A stretch of DNA of 64,000 bases from Phycomyces blakesleeanus NRRL 1555(-) (GCF_001638985.1 NW_017265158.1:496001-560000), one strand, 5' to 3'. Shown: positions 24,484 to 35,863, numbered from the stretch's first letter. Notes: generated from the sequence alone by a model not told the origin. Numbers and translations: made by a program.

Positions 24484-25307
24484 ATGCTATCCCGAACAAA
24501 GGTGGAAAACATCCTCAGTCTTGGACTTAATGGGATGAATATCTGCCTGTACCTCTTGGTTATCGCTTCAACCATCGTAAAGTGTTTAAATGCGAACTTT
24601 TCACAGATTGTAATGGGTATCTATGGAATGTAAGCCGACCGTTTGCTCTTTATTGCTGTAACACTACTTTCTGTCCATAATTCACGCTTATATATACATA
24701 TATTCATATATCAATGGCTATAGAATAATCGCAGCTCTCTTGGTTGTGAATGAATTTCATCAGTCCAATATCTCCATCGACTATTTTCCATTTATCTGTT
24801 TGTACCGTGGTCGTGGAATGGTCCTGATATTGTAAGTCGCAGTAAAATACTACAGATCTCTTAAAACAAATAAACAAATGTTTATTTGTGTAGTTTTGGG
24901 TGCCTTGTTTTGGATGTAGCTGTAGTGAATATTATTGCTGGTACTCTTAATCTGGCATTTGGATTCTTGTACATCATCATGTCATACATTCCGTCATATC
25001 CTCCACTTCGACCTATTGGAATCAACTGGCAGAACTGGAAAGACTTTTCAGCTGAAGGCCTTGATCTGATGGGTCCTAAACATATGGAAATAGAGGTTAG
25101 TCGTATTTTTATTATTGCCTATAATAAATCCCGTTCCATTAAAGTGTCTTATTGCTATTGTAGAGCAATGTAGCTATGAGGCTAAAGTCTCCTCCGCCGT
25201 TTTCGCAGCACATCTATCCATATGAAACGGACATCGGTGATATTAGAACAAGTCACCTCCACAAAGAGCACCGAGCCACAGTTCATCCAGCAGGGCATTC
25301 CAAATAA
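24484..25307 (+). CDS. TVP15-like / COPI-associated Golgi membrane protein
   Basis: Exons 24484-24629, 24724-24831, 24894-25095 and 25164-25307 encode 199 residues. Four hydrophobic segments are visible: LGLNGMNICLYLLVIASTIV, QIVMGIYGIIIAALLVVNEF, MVLILFFGCLVLDVAVVNII and AGTLNLAFGFLYIIMSYIPS. This arrangement, with the short FPFICLYRGRGM loop, fits the COPI-associated protein family that includes yeast Tvp15, a Tlg2-vesicle protein. The cytosolic tail is polar (LKSPPPFSQHIYP). The precise role in fungi is not well defined; the assignment rests on topology and loop motifs. Confidence 0.65.
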
Positions 25308-25728
25308 TAATAAGAATATCATTATTATTATTACTAGCAGCAGTAATAGTAGTAGTAATACCAAGTCATATTTCGAGCCTTTCTGAACTTTGCTTCTGCG
25401 TCTGTATCTGGGAAAAAAAACTTAATTTTAGCTGATGTATATCAATGGATCCCAACTCCCCGTCTCCCCGTCTCCCCACGTGTAATATAGTGTACACAAT
25501 TAATTTTCCTAAAAAGGTATTTTACCATGTATATTCTTGCTTGTATTCTCTTTTTATTTCCCTCTTATTCCTCCTCTTCTCGTTATTCTCCTTATGAAGA
25601 CATTCCTGTCTCTATCTCTTTATATTCGTACACAAAATGGTCATAATAGCTGTTAATAAATAAACTATTGTACTACTGTATTGTCTCTATATCCTTATTA
25701 TATTAATATATGAGTGAGTGTATACAGG

Positions 25729-25834
25729 CGGTTTGTTTTCTGACAAAGGCGGTCCCATTAAGGACGGCGATCTCAGAGATAGGAGAGGTTCTGGTTGTGA
25801 TGGCGAGGATGTTAATTTAGGAGAGGCATTAGAT
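25729..25834 (-). pseudogene. Decayed fragment of PEX11 (N-terminal coding part)
   Basis: The stretch aligns without gaps to 28911-29016 of the intact PEX11 gene on the same strand. Translated on the minus strand it reads TSSPSQPEPLLSLRSPSLM followed by SENKPP, against TSSPPPQPLLSLRSPSFM and ENKPT in the real protein. Similarity stops directly after this and the frame runs into stops. It is therefore a short partial duplicate about 3.2 kb away, diverged but still recognisable, with no start codon and no remaining domain. Confidence 0.75.
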
Positions 25835-28040
25835 AAAAAGGCGGTGTGTGACTATCGTCATGGATAGCCCTGAGAACCTCAGAAATATTATGTATTTTTT
25901 GCATTGTTCAAAACTAATGACATTTCTACCATTAATAACAATAAGTGCATTGAGTTGGATTAGATTATCTAGAAGCTCTTGGAATATCAAATTCATATGA
26001 GTGCTTCTGTACATAAGTTATATACGCCACATAAATAATACAATAAAAGTACTGTTAGAATATGACATTTGGCTTCTCATTTTATTATAAATCTTAATTT
26101 TTGAAGATAACCTCTTTATAAGATTTACTTTAATTGACCCATTGAGGAGCCTTTTTTTTTATAATATACATGAAATACTATTTTAAAGGCTACTTGTATT
26201 GATAATATACGAGGGGAGAGAAGGATCATAATTACAAGGTGTTCTTATGAAATACATCTTTCAATGATAATGGAGACTTGTGACGTTCAAACAATTTTTA
26301 ACTTTTCCCTTGGCTATAACATCCGTTCTACGAAAATTCTTCTGGTTCTTCCCGTAACTTAATTACGCCATAACTGTCTGCGTCTATTACTTGTTCAATG
26401 GGTGTGATTATCCCATCTTCATCCTCTTTACTCATTTTGGCTTTCTTATTGGTATAATCGAAACCGTATTCAGCATATCGCTTGATTTTTTTTATGAATT
26501 GTGTCATTGTCTCTGTTCTTTTCAAGTTCTTTTGCCCATTTCGTTTTTTTTTAAATTAATTGTGTTTTTTTTATTACATCTATTATATGGTTGTAATTTT
26601 GATCGTACTTTGTTGTATATGACTCAATTTTTTTATAGAGATTTGGTATATACGCCTTAACTCAGGATCTTCACCTTTTTTTCAAGACCAAATAAACTTT
26701 TATTCTGTTTGCAAAAGAAGTATGTCAATGCAACTACTGGCATGCCATTTCCTGGTGGGAGACGACATTTTTATTCAACCAGGCAACAAATCGTGACCTT
26801 TTTGCCGTCATGGAATAATAATATCTGGTCCCTAAGAATATACTTTTATTAAAATCATTAATACAAAACTGGGATACAGAATACTCGTATCAAGATCTTC
26901 TTTTTATACATAAAAAAAAAGCAAAAAATTGTTTATGAGGATTACTTACCAGTTGGTACTGCCAGACTCTGGGAATATTTAGGTGGGGAAAAGAGAAAGA
27001 CATGATACGCGTAAGGATAATAAATAGTAGAATATCCAACAAGATTGCGAGACACTCTAATGACAACAACTCATACTGTTCTGCATAAGCAGCTATTGAT
27101 ATGGTGCGCTTGTAACTAATTATTACTTTTTTATTGTCAAGTCTAAATCCAGGGCTACTAATTGAATATACAGGATTTGTTTTTTTGTATGAGACAAACT
27201 TTTATTATTAAGTTGCCCAAATACAAACTGTGGCACTTAAAATAATGACAGTTTGGTGCCTTGGGAGAGATAGATTAACACAAAGTAGTAAAGCTAATGT
27301 GTACAATAAATATAATGCGTTTTTTCAGGACACATCATTTTGCCCTGAAGGATTAGAGAAAGGTACCGGCCCAGACAGATAGACACAATTAATCAGTCTG
27401 GTTAGATAGAAACGTGGTACCCCATCAGGAAACGTCGTTCCCGTAAGATTGTTCCATGAGGATAGGACCTTTGACAGATTCTGTTATGGAGTATTTTTCT
27501 TATACCCACGAGAAACAATTGGACTCCGGCTTTTTTCTATTTTCAAGAGTCAAACCCCCCTCCTTTGGCGGAAATGACAGCACCAATAAGCTGCTCTGTT
27601 TACTTTGTAGAGAAACTGTTCTTTAGCAAAGTAAATGGACAAGATGATCAGTTTTATTATTTCTGACAACGTATTTTTGTCTTTGAAAAAAAAAAACGTG
27701 GTGTTTCAATTAATAGCAAAGGAAGAAAAATATAGTATGAATTTCTTTTTCGTTGTTTTTCTAACACATTTTAAAGCCCAATTTTTTATAGGAATCGTAA
27801 TTGTAATCGGAAGACATTAAAGATTTGTGCAATCAGAAATTATTTAATTATTTATTATTAACAGTTTCATAGTAGTGGTAGTAGTAGTATTATTATTTTT
27901 AAAAATAGATGTGGGGTATGAAATAGAAAGGATGAATTTGTGTGTGAAGTGCAATGTGTGGTATGAAGAAATAATGTGTCTTGAGATTATTGATGTAAGA
28001 AAAGAAAAGAAAAGAAAAACAAGTATCAATATGCGATGTG

Positions 28041-28075
28041 GTGTAGTGTAGTGTAGTGTAGTGTAGTGTAGTGTA
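28041..28075. repeat. GTGTA pentamer tandem repeat
   Basis: Seven perfect tandem copies of the pentamer about 115 bp beyond the PEX11 stop codon. It creates Thr-Leu-His-Tyr runs in spurious minus-strand frames. Confidence 0.95.
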
Positions 28076-28190
28076 TATTGGATAGGGACAGTTTTGTAGA
28101 TACAACTATCCAATATATCACGTTTTTCTTCTTCTTCTTCTTCTTCCTTTTCACTTTTGTCCTGTCTTGTCTATCTATATATCTATCTAT

Positions 28191-29060
28191 CTATGCTGAG
28201 AGTTTATGCCACAGTTTGTAGCCAGAAAGTGAGCCACTACAAAGACCGGCCCATATTTGAACAGTGTTTCCAAACGATGGCTGCCAGATATCGCAAGCTG
28301 TTATTGGTTGATTAAAGGTATGTGAGTTAGATTTAATGACTTGTTTGACATAAAAGTATAAGTATAAATAAAAGTAAAACATACCACAAAATACACCATC
28401 TAGCATTAATTTGGCAAACGAGATCTTGGCCATGTGTATCTTCTGGTTATGTTGGGCTAATTCGTCTTGGCTGACTTGTTTGGACTGCATTTTGGCCAAT
28501 GATTTAAGGCCTGATCTGGTGTCTGATAAGATTGCAGCAAACCAACAGTAGTAGGCTATGATTTCTGCTCTTTTGCCGATCTTTGAAGGCACAATACCCA
28601 GCTTGAACAGACAATAGAGATCGTCGGCTAGTTCTTGAACAATACCGTTCACAAGTTCGATGGTCTTCAGGGGGTTCTTTTTGGCATTTGTGGCCAAGAA
28701 TTCTCTAATAGGACCAATTACATGACCCAGGCGGAGGATCTTTCGGGTGGTTGAGAATTGACTGGTGAGCGGGGACCAGCGCTTGGATTGCAGAAAATGA
28801 TAATGAACGAGCATCTTTAGAAAATATTGAATGATTTTTATTGTCTTGTCACGTCCGTCGAGATCCTGAAGGATTGTCTGAACAACTGCTCCCAGGGGTT
28901 TTTCTTTTGTTGGCTTGTTTTCTGGCGCAGACAGGGCCATAAAAGACGGCGATCTTAAAGATAGGAGTGGCTGTGGTGGTGGTGAAGATGTTGGTGTAGG
29001 CAAGGCATCGATAGGATTGAATGTGTTTAGTTTGGTACTGGTACTGGTACTGGCAGGCAT
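28191..29060 (-). CDS. PEX11: Peroxisomal membrane protein PEX11
   Basis: Membrane-elongation factor for peroxisome proliferation. Two exons on the minus strand, 29060-28385 and 28297-28191, give 260 residues. A Pro/Ser-rich N-terminus of about 60 residues (SPPPQPLLSLRSPSFM) precedes the PEX11 domain. The domain begins QTILQDLDGRDKTIKIIQYF and continues with STTRKILRLGHVIGPIREFL, LYCLFKLGIVPSKIGKRAEI and YYCWFAAILSDTRSGLKSLA. The C-terminal exon (ACDIWQPSFGNTVQIWAGL then CSGSLSGYKLWHKLSA) carries the final hydrophobic segment expected for the family. The extended N-terminus is longer than in typical fungal PEX11 of about 235 residues, and it is the part that has been duplicated at 25.7 kb. 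Confidence 0.9.
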   Translation of the reverse strand: MPASTSTSTKLNTFNPIDALPTPTSSPPPQPLLSLRSPSFMALSAPENKPTKEKPLGAVVQTILQDLDGRDKTIKIIQYFLKMLVHYHFLQSKRWSPLTSQFSTTRKILRLGHVIGPIREFLATNAKKNPLKTIELVNGIVQELADDLYCLFKLGIVPSKIGKRAEIIAYYCWFAAILSDTRSGLKSLAKMQSKQVSQDELAQHNQKIHMAKISFAKLMLDGVFCGMFYFYLYLYFYVKQVIKSNSHTFNQPITACDIWQPSFGNTVQIWAGLCSGSLSGYKLWHKLSA

Positions 29061-29297
29061 CTTTTATGTATAGATTTTCTTGTGAATATATAGAAAATAA
29101 TAAAAAGGAAGAGAAAGAGAAAGATAAAGAGGATTTTTTGTGATAAAACGATAGTTGGTTGGTTTATTTATTATTATTTTTATATGTATATGTGTTTAAT
29201 GATTATTTTTATTTTTATAATAAAAAAGGTTATCTTCCTTGTTTAATACCGCGGAACACCTCTTGTAGTTCCGCGGGGGATATTTAAAGACACATTT

Positions 29298-32200
29298 CTA
29301 ATCAACCTACGCAAGGCACAAACATTAGCCAATCAGAATAACCGATGCAACACATCTTTCTATATTTATATAAATTTTCTCTCTTTCTGACCTTGACTGC
29401 TGAATAAATCCTTCGGACCATCACACACGCACTAAGGAACCCGAGTGCACCACTAGATACACCAACCAGAATACAGCCTAACAACATATGAACAGCATAC
29501 ACTAGTCCACCAACCACACTTGGATTACTAGTTAAGGTCAAGTAGTGCACAAGTCCATATCTACCAATAAAATATTAATATCCTCTTATTTTTCTTCACA
29601 TATCATATATCAATAACACTATAGATCTTTTACCCTGCCATCCATAGTGAAGGTGCTGCACCAGAAGCAAAAGACATCCACCACCAATTGTAGTCCTAGA
29701 AACAAACAAACAAACAAACAGGCAAACGAATGATTAATTGATTAATTAAGGAACACGATTATCTCTTTATCTCTCTTTATCCCCTGCATTATTGTGCATC
29801 ATATAATAGTATTTACTTCTGTGCATAGTTGGAAGAACACCAGAACAACAGTGATCTCAGTTACTGTGGTTGCATAGAGAGAAAATGTCCAGAAGGCTTC
29901 GTTCATTGAAAAGACGACATTCCCACTCCAAATAGAATTCAACCATTCATGATAGGTCATTGAGAGTACAACAAATGGCAATACTCCAGCCAATACAATA
30001 CTACAAATTCAATAAAATAGAATAATATAATATAATAAGCATCTGTACAAATCCTACACACGCACACACATTTATGTATATCGGTATTTACCTGGCCATT
30101 GGTCGTTGATACCATTGTTTATGTGGTATGATGCGTGCAATTGATGAAGGTCTGACAGGGTGTTCAATTACTTTGGATCGGTGACCCACATATGCTCCCA
30201 TTAGAGTCATTGGGGTCATAACCCCCCACCAAACCATGATCAGTATCACCCACCCACGCAACGGAATCGCAATTGATGAGAGTTGGGTCCATCCCATCAT
30301 AGTCTGAAGCACAAGGCATACAACCACAAATCCAGGCACAATAAATGCTGTCTACATAATATTTGATTTTATTTGATTTTATTGAAATGAATTGAAATGA
30401 ATTGAAATGAATTGAATTAGGTTTTTATATAATATATATGTACTTAATTAATTAAAGAAAATCACACTTACCAAACACCCATTCAATACCCAAGGCTTTC
30501 CTTTAAACATTCTATATATCTTTCCAGTAACAAAGCCAGCCAAAAGACTATCATTTTGTCTTAAAAAAACATTTCCCTTGATATTTACATTTTCTTTTAT
30601 TTCTCACCATCCAGGCATTTGTCCAATCATAAATCGAAGAAGAAGTGCACCAGGTTGAGCAGGATGACAGGTACCCAACATAACACATCCTACAAAACAT
30701 GTTCAATTTTTTTTTCGATATACACATACATTTTATATCCAAATCAACCAATCATAAAAATAATACTTACCGGCAGTAACAAAGGACGCGGTGATCAATT
30801 GGATACCTGAACCAACCAAGGGAGCCAACAGCCCAGCATAGATTGGCCGTCTGAATACATCTCTGTGGATCAGACGCCATCCAACATTGTCTTCAAAGTC
30901 TTCATGAAGCTGACAAATACAATACAGTACATATATTTGTTTATTAATATGTATATATATATATATATATACATTGATATATAGTCACAAACCTTGTATT
31001 CAACATCGTCAAAACTATCTTTGCTGGCTGTTTTTAATAGAATGACAGCAATGACACCCAATAATAATAAGGCCACGACTACACTATTGACTGTTGCAAC
31101 AAGATTCTTTTTTGGAGGTGTTTCCAAAACATACTTGTCCCATCTTGATTGATCAGTCAAGGTAGTCTTGCGAGTAATTTAAAACAACCAAATGAATCAA
31201 GTAAGCGACTTTGTCAATAATAATAGTAATTGTATGCTTACCTGTTTCCATGTTACTGAATAGGTGTATCTAATTGATGATTTACGTTCGAGTACTTGTT
31301 GTTTTGGGTAGTCTACTGCTGGATGATTACAATCACCGTTTTGTACCCTATGTACCATACATATGTTTATTTAATATCCAGAATATTTATATAAATTAAT
31401 AATTAAAAAAAAATTGAAACATACGAATCTGGGTAGACTTCAAAGCCTATGATCGATATACGACTATTATTAGCATAATCATCGTCGTTGTCTTTGTCTG
31501 TAACTTCGTTGTCATGGTTATCATTATCGTCTGTTGTGTATAAAACGTGGATTGCAACGTGGTTATTGATATATGTTTGGCCGTTCTATAAATAAAATAA
31601 GCAGAATTATTATAATTATTATAATTTACATGATATATTTATTTATATATTAAACTGCGTGCATTTGTACAACCATTTCTATTTGAGTCTCTTTTCGTTT
31701 GCTTCTTTATTTTTACTTTACTATAATTATAACATTTACCAGAACTTGTCCTAATGGAAATCCGACGCGATATGAACGCGTGCTGACCTTGTTGGTATAA
31801 GAAACCGTTGCTCCCGGTAAACCATCTAACCACCTTTAATTAACCACAGAATGAATGAAAGAAAAAAGATTAAAATAAGAACAAGGCTTTGATTCGCATT
31901 GAATCAAATTATACTTCTTGTTAGCATTTACCATTCGACTTGATAATCATTCTCGATAAATTGCTTTGCATTCATGGCGTCTTCTACTGACCATCCTTTG
32001 GAACAAACGGTCTGACACTGCATGTCTTGTCCAACTACAATCTAAACAAAGAAATAAATAAATTATCAATAATTACACTTTTCTTATAAAATAATAATAA
32101 TAATAATAGTAATAATAAATGCGATCAAATATTTCTTAAATGACATACACACACACACACACATATATGTATAAAATAGATAACATAAATTCTGCAAATT

Positions 32201-32509
32201 CTAATTTTGACATTAAATCTGTAACTATCTTGTCTATCTATGGATTTTGCTTTGTTTTACATTTAGGTCACTTTGTACAGGGCGATCGCCTCGGAGATCT
32301 CTTTCCATGGCTAGCCAGGTAGAATCAAATAGAGCATTTCGACTGGGTATTGGGGGACAAAGGAATGAAGGGGATGAATAGGCGATGGGTAGATGAGTTC
32401 CGTAGGTGAAAAGTTTGTTGTAATATAGAGCAATGGGCTGGTCTTTTTGGTAAGTTGATGCACCTACAAATGAGATGAGGAAAAGGAGTGGAAAGAGACG
32501 AATTGCCAT
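29298..32509 (-). CDS. Transmembrane 9 superfamily protein (nonaspanin, EMP70 family)
   Basis: Endosomal/Golgi nine-pass membrane protein. Fourteen exons on the minus strand: 32509-32261, 32041-31932, 31833-31740, 31585-31425, 31347-31242, 31166-30993, 30909-30771, 30689-30608, 30547-30472, 30351-30092, 30000-29817, 29695-29634, 29560-29392, 29306-29298 (624 residues). A signal peptide (MAIRLFPLLFLISFVGAS) leads into the lumenal domain with LRGDRPVQSDLN and a CQTVC pair. SRWDKYVLETPPKKN precedes the first TM. EDNVGWRLIHRDVFRRP, GHRSKVIEHPVRPSSIARII and VTEITVVLVFFQLCTE are classic TM9SF segments. The last exon is only 9 nt and supplies Val-Asp-stop, so the protein ends IYSAVKVD, the known K-x-D/E coatomer-binding tail of this family. 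Without that splice the end would be unrelated sequence. Confidence 0.9.
30381..30416. repeat. Ten-base tandem repeat (ATTGAAATGA) in a TM9SF intron
   Basis: Three perfect copies plus a partial copy, preceded by two copies of a related TTTGATTTTA unit. It lies inside the intron between exons 9 and 10 of the nonaspanin gene. Confidence 0.9.
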
Positions 32510-32608
32510 GGCAAAACGCAAATGATATTGATGCTGGAGAGAATGCAAAGAAGGAAGAAAGAAAGAAAGAAAGAGAGAAAGAAAGAAAGGTAAAGAATAT
32601 CTATATCT

Positions 32609-32639
<31 letters not shown>

Positions 32640-32797
32640 TATCAATGTATCATCAATGTATCAATGTGTATATAAAAAAAACAGAACCAAAAGAAAATAT
32701 TAAAATTCCTAAAAGCGGGTCTTTTTTTTTTTTTTTTTTGCTCAACTCGGATCGGGGTTTTAATATTCAATGTATGTGTGTGATTTTTATATATATA
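32510..32797. promoter_or_regulatory. Upstream region of the nonaspanin gene
   Basis: Purine-rich GAAA repeats near 32555-32590, a CTATAT repeat at 32602-32640 and a pure T18 run near 32722-32739 lie between the TM9SF start codon and the mobile element at 32798. Confidence 0.6.
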
Positions 32798-33817
32798 CAA
32801 TGCGGCTGGTAAATATTGTCCATTTTGAAAAAATAGGAAAGGGGATGAGCATGCCAGATTAGCTGGTCAGAGAGTAGAGTTAAGAAAAATTAAAATTAAA
32901 GATTATTGGGTGAGAAAAGTATCTAAAGTCTTCGTTACGAGATTCTGTAACATGACACTCGAAGCTCTCGCTGCTATCATACCGGCTAGGAAGGCACATT
33001 CTTTGGAAACAAAGTTCCAGTGAGCGCGCCAAATTGCATGCACAGTGACAACGACCAGTACAACTAGCAGATCAGACGTATCTGAACGCTTCAGAAAAAT
33101 TGCGAAGGAGAATGCCGCTTGCCGATTGTACATTTCGTCCGGGTACATGTCAAGCCAGCATGATACTCCAAACTCAGGGTCTGGAAGGGCAAGAGAAGAA
33201 GAAGTGTGCAGGATCTTTTATTGAAGCAGAGCACAACAGGTAAGCAGTGGTGTGGGATGGTATGGCGCCACAACCTCGTACAACGAGAAACACTCAGGCT
33301 TAGTGTATTCACAAAAGGGGTCCTATACCGCCGAAATTATTGTTGTATCAAGGATGGAGTAATCACCCAGCTTAAGGATAAGTCGCCTCATTAATGAAGC
33401 AAAGAAAGTCAAACAGGCTTTCTTTCTGAGAGACTTAACAGACATTAAGTTTCATACTGATACCTGCAAATCCCTGAAATTCATTATTGAGGTACCAAGT
33501 GCACATGTTCCTCTTAGAAAAAGTGATGTTGGACTTGGATTTGGATGATTATATCCGGTTGTCATATCTACAGAGAAACCACTGTATTTTCATCTGAAAA
33601 TCCAATTGCCAAAAAAGAAGAGTACCCTGTTATTAAGACGGACTTGTTTAAAGGTCTTATTTTTCAAGAGGTAAGAAAAAATGAAAAGAAAAGAAAACTA
33701 TTCATCTTGTGGTGTAACATTTAGTGCCAATTTTTGCAGTGTTAATACGACAATCATCTCATAACAAACGGACGTTTATTTTTCTTTAAAACGGACAAAG
33801 TTTACCAGCCGCACTGT
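32798..33817. mobile_element. About 1.0-kb element with terminal inverted repeats, Tc1/mariner-like ends
   Basis: The left end reads CAATGCGGCTGGTAAATATT, and the right end on the opposite strand reads CAGTGCGGCTGGTAAACTTT. Similarity continues for about 40 bp (TTGTCC, then an A-rich part) with a few mismatches. TA dinucleotides flank both sides (TATATA before and TATATAAA after), as expected for TA-target Tc1/mariner insertion; CAGT-type termini are common in that superfamily. The 1020-bp interior lacks an intact transposase frame. It contains a degenerate reverse-transcriptase C-terminal segment (33230-32903, minus). It is probably a non-autonomous or decayed element, possibly with a nested insertion. 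Confidence 0.75.
32903..33260 (-). pseudogene. LINE-type reverse transcriptase C-terminal relic (zf-RVT-like)
   Basis: On the minus strand one frame gives SIKDPAHFFFSCPSRP. After a frameshift near 33180 another gives DEMYNRQAAFSFAIF and then VHAIWRAHWNFVSKECAF. The C-x-C...H-F-F-F-x-C-P pattern followed by a Trp-rich AIWRAHW helix matches the zinc-binding C-terminal region seen after fungal LINE reverse transcriptases. Only this tail remains, so it cannot be functional. The match is from memory of the family pattern rather than a search. Confidence 0.5.
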
Positions 33818-34627
33818 ATATAAATTGTAATATTGAACAATTAAATATATATATGTGTGTATGTATGTATGTGGGCTAATAAATTCTTGGGGTTTATTAA
33901 TCTTATCCAAGAAGTTGTAACATAAAGAAGCCCAAAAGAGAGAAAGAGTACAATAAAAACGGTGATGTCAGCCAGATTATTATTGGGTACTTTGAAGTTA
34001 TACACAGGCACATAGGCACACAGGCACACACACACGCATATATATGTATATATATGTACTGTAAGCCTCCAAAAAAGAAGAAGAAGATGATGATGAAGAA
34101 GAAGAAGAAAATTAATAAATATATTATTTTATTTTATTTTATTTTTTGAATGGCTGATGGAATAAGGGTAGAATCTTGGCTTGGCTCTTTTCTTTTATTT
34201 TAAATCAACCAGCCCAGAAATTTTTTGTACTCACTTTGAGGCTGAGAAAGCAAGTACAATGAAGGCAATAAGACAATAGGCAATGGGCAATGGGCAATGG
34301 GCAATTGACTAGGTATTTTATTCACCAGTCAATTTAAGAATAGTCCTTAATATAAATAAATTAACAATAATAAATTAAAAAAAAATTGGGCTAAAGTTAG
34401 CCCTGTTACTCAAGACAGGCCATTCCAAGACCGTATTTTTGTTACCCATTTAATATTTTAGACGGACCTTTCTTTTTTTTTTTTGCTTTCTTTCTTATTT
34501 TCTTTCTTTTTTTGGATTGTTATTATTTTCACCTCTTCTTCTTCTTCTTCTTCCTACTCTATCTATTTCTATTTCTCGTTTTGCAAACCAACCAAAGACC
34601 ATATAGCCTATTCTTGTTTAACTTACT
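33818..34627. promoter_or_regulatory. Intergenic region upstream of the MARVEL-like gene
   Basis: 0.8 kb with GAAGAA/GATGAT repeats near 34075-34110, a short GCAATGG tandem at 34270-34305 (AATGGGC units) and a pyrimidine-rich strip (34465-34560) just before the start codon. No gene recognised. Confidence 0.5.
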
Positions 34628-35863
34628 ATGGGACGTGTTGTACAAATCGATGTCCCCTTGTCCGTACCTGATAGTATGCCTCACTTGGCAACAGTACAAA
34701 TAAGCCTTCACGCTGCTCAAGTCTTATTGTCTCTCTTGGCAGTCTGTATGATTGGTCCTGTCATAGGAATCCTTAACAAATTCAACGCAAGTTATTCTTC
34801 ACAATACTTTACTCTTCTATTCACTATTCCAGCCCAAATAAGCATTATTAACCTATATATGAAAACCAACAGGGTGGAAGCGATCCAGCGCCCAACTGGT
34901 CCTTGTTCGTCTTCTTTGCCACCTTTGGAACTCCTATTTTTATCGTATTCTTCCCATGGGCCTATGAACGCAAGACAAAGTTCAAGAAATTGGCAAAGTT
35001 CTTTCTTAAACCACGCACAAACATCGTATTCGGCATCTTTGACACCGTTCTCTGGGCAACTGCAGGTATTGCCATGACCGTCTATTCAAACAAGGATTCG
35101 ACCTGCAGCTTTGATTCCGAAAAAGAAGAATCTTTTGGAAGCTCATACACTGGCTCCTGGGCCACTCAGGTAAAAATAAAGAAATAGTTTCTGGTGATGA
35201 TGATAGCAGTAGTTAGTATGGAAGGTATTATTCGAAATATATTCTAGATTAAACTAATATGTATCTTTATATTTAAAAATAAATAAATAAATAAATAAAT
35301 AGTGTAATCTTGCTAAGGCAGGTGCTGCTTTCTCTTGGATGACATGTATCCTGTGGGCCATGTCGCTTGTGTGCTCGCTCATCGATTCTTTCCGAGAGAA
35401 GCAGGCAATGAGAAATAATAAAAAGGAACAGTCATTAAACAGACAATCGGCTGCTTTCCAGACAGACTACGAGGAGGACCACGTTGGAAGAAACTACAGA
35501 CCAGTACAATCATTTGGAGGGGACCATTTTGACGGACAAGTCGTAAATACACAGCGGTCGCCCTTTGAGTCGCCCTATGATCCTCCGGCTGAGCAGAAAC
35601 AAGAAGTCCCACAACCTCATCATGACTCGTACTACCGATCTTCTCCTATGGCTGCACAAGAACAACACGAATATTCCTATCAGGACTATCGTCATGAAGG
35701 AACAGGAGGAGGAGGAGGAGCACCAGCACAAAGACATATACCAGAAGCCACTGCTCCCTATTCCGACTACGAAGCTCAGCCTGGCCAATACCAGTCTCCA
35801 GCACCTCTTACTTTTAGTCCAATGCCCATGCCAGAATCTACTTTCCACACACCACGACAGTAA
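34628..35863 (+). CDS. Four-transmembrane MARVEL-like membrane protein with long cytosolic tail
   Basis: Exons 34628-34786, 34873-35169 and 35303-35863 give 338 residues. Four hydrophobic segments are visible: SLHAAQVLLSLLAVCMIGPV, SLFVFFATFGTPIFIVFFPW, NIVFGIFDTVLWATAGIAMT and WMTCILWAMSLVCSLIDSF. Charged loops and a conserved Cys-containing loop fit the MARVEL fold of fungal plasma-membrane and eisosome-associated proteins. The last 150 residues are hydrophilic and rich in Tyr, Pro, Gln and Gly (SPYDPPAEQKQEVPQPHHD). Intron 1 needs a GC donor (AAC/GCAAGT at 34787): reading on in frame loses the second TM, and the only alternative GT gives the wrong frame. Function is not known beyond membrane localisation. 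Confidence 0.72.

Larger units (their letters stand above)
25308..28190. other. Gene-poor AT-rich region between the TVP15-like gene and PEX11
   Basis: 2.9 kb without a confident intact gene. It contains the PEX11-derived fragment at 25729-25834, a 65-codon minus-strand frame at 26328-26525 with no recognised domain (starts MKRTETMTQFIKKIKRYAEY), and the GTGTA repeat near 28041. The part from 26.6 to 27.6 kb has a slightly more mixed base composition, like decayed mobile DNA, but I could not find paired terminal repeats there. Confidence 0.5.

Noticed and set aside
26328..26525. Minus-strand 65-codon frame starting MKRTETMTQF
   Set aside because: It contains no known domain, its upstream part is homopolymeric AT, and no partner exons were found; it could be a relic.
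34628..35077. Continuous 149-codon frame over the first MARVEL-gene intron
   Set aside because: Past 34786 it becomes low-complexity Ser/Pro-rich and loses the hydrophobic segments, whereas splicing from the GC donor to 34873 joins two membrane segments and the rest of the protein in frame.
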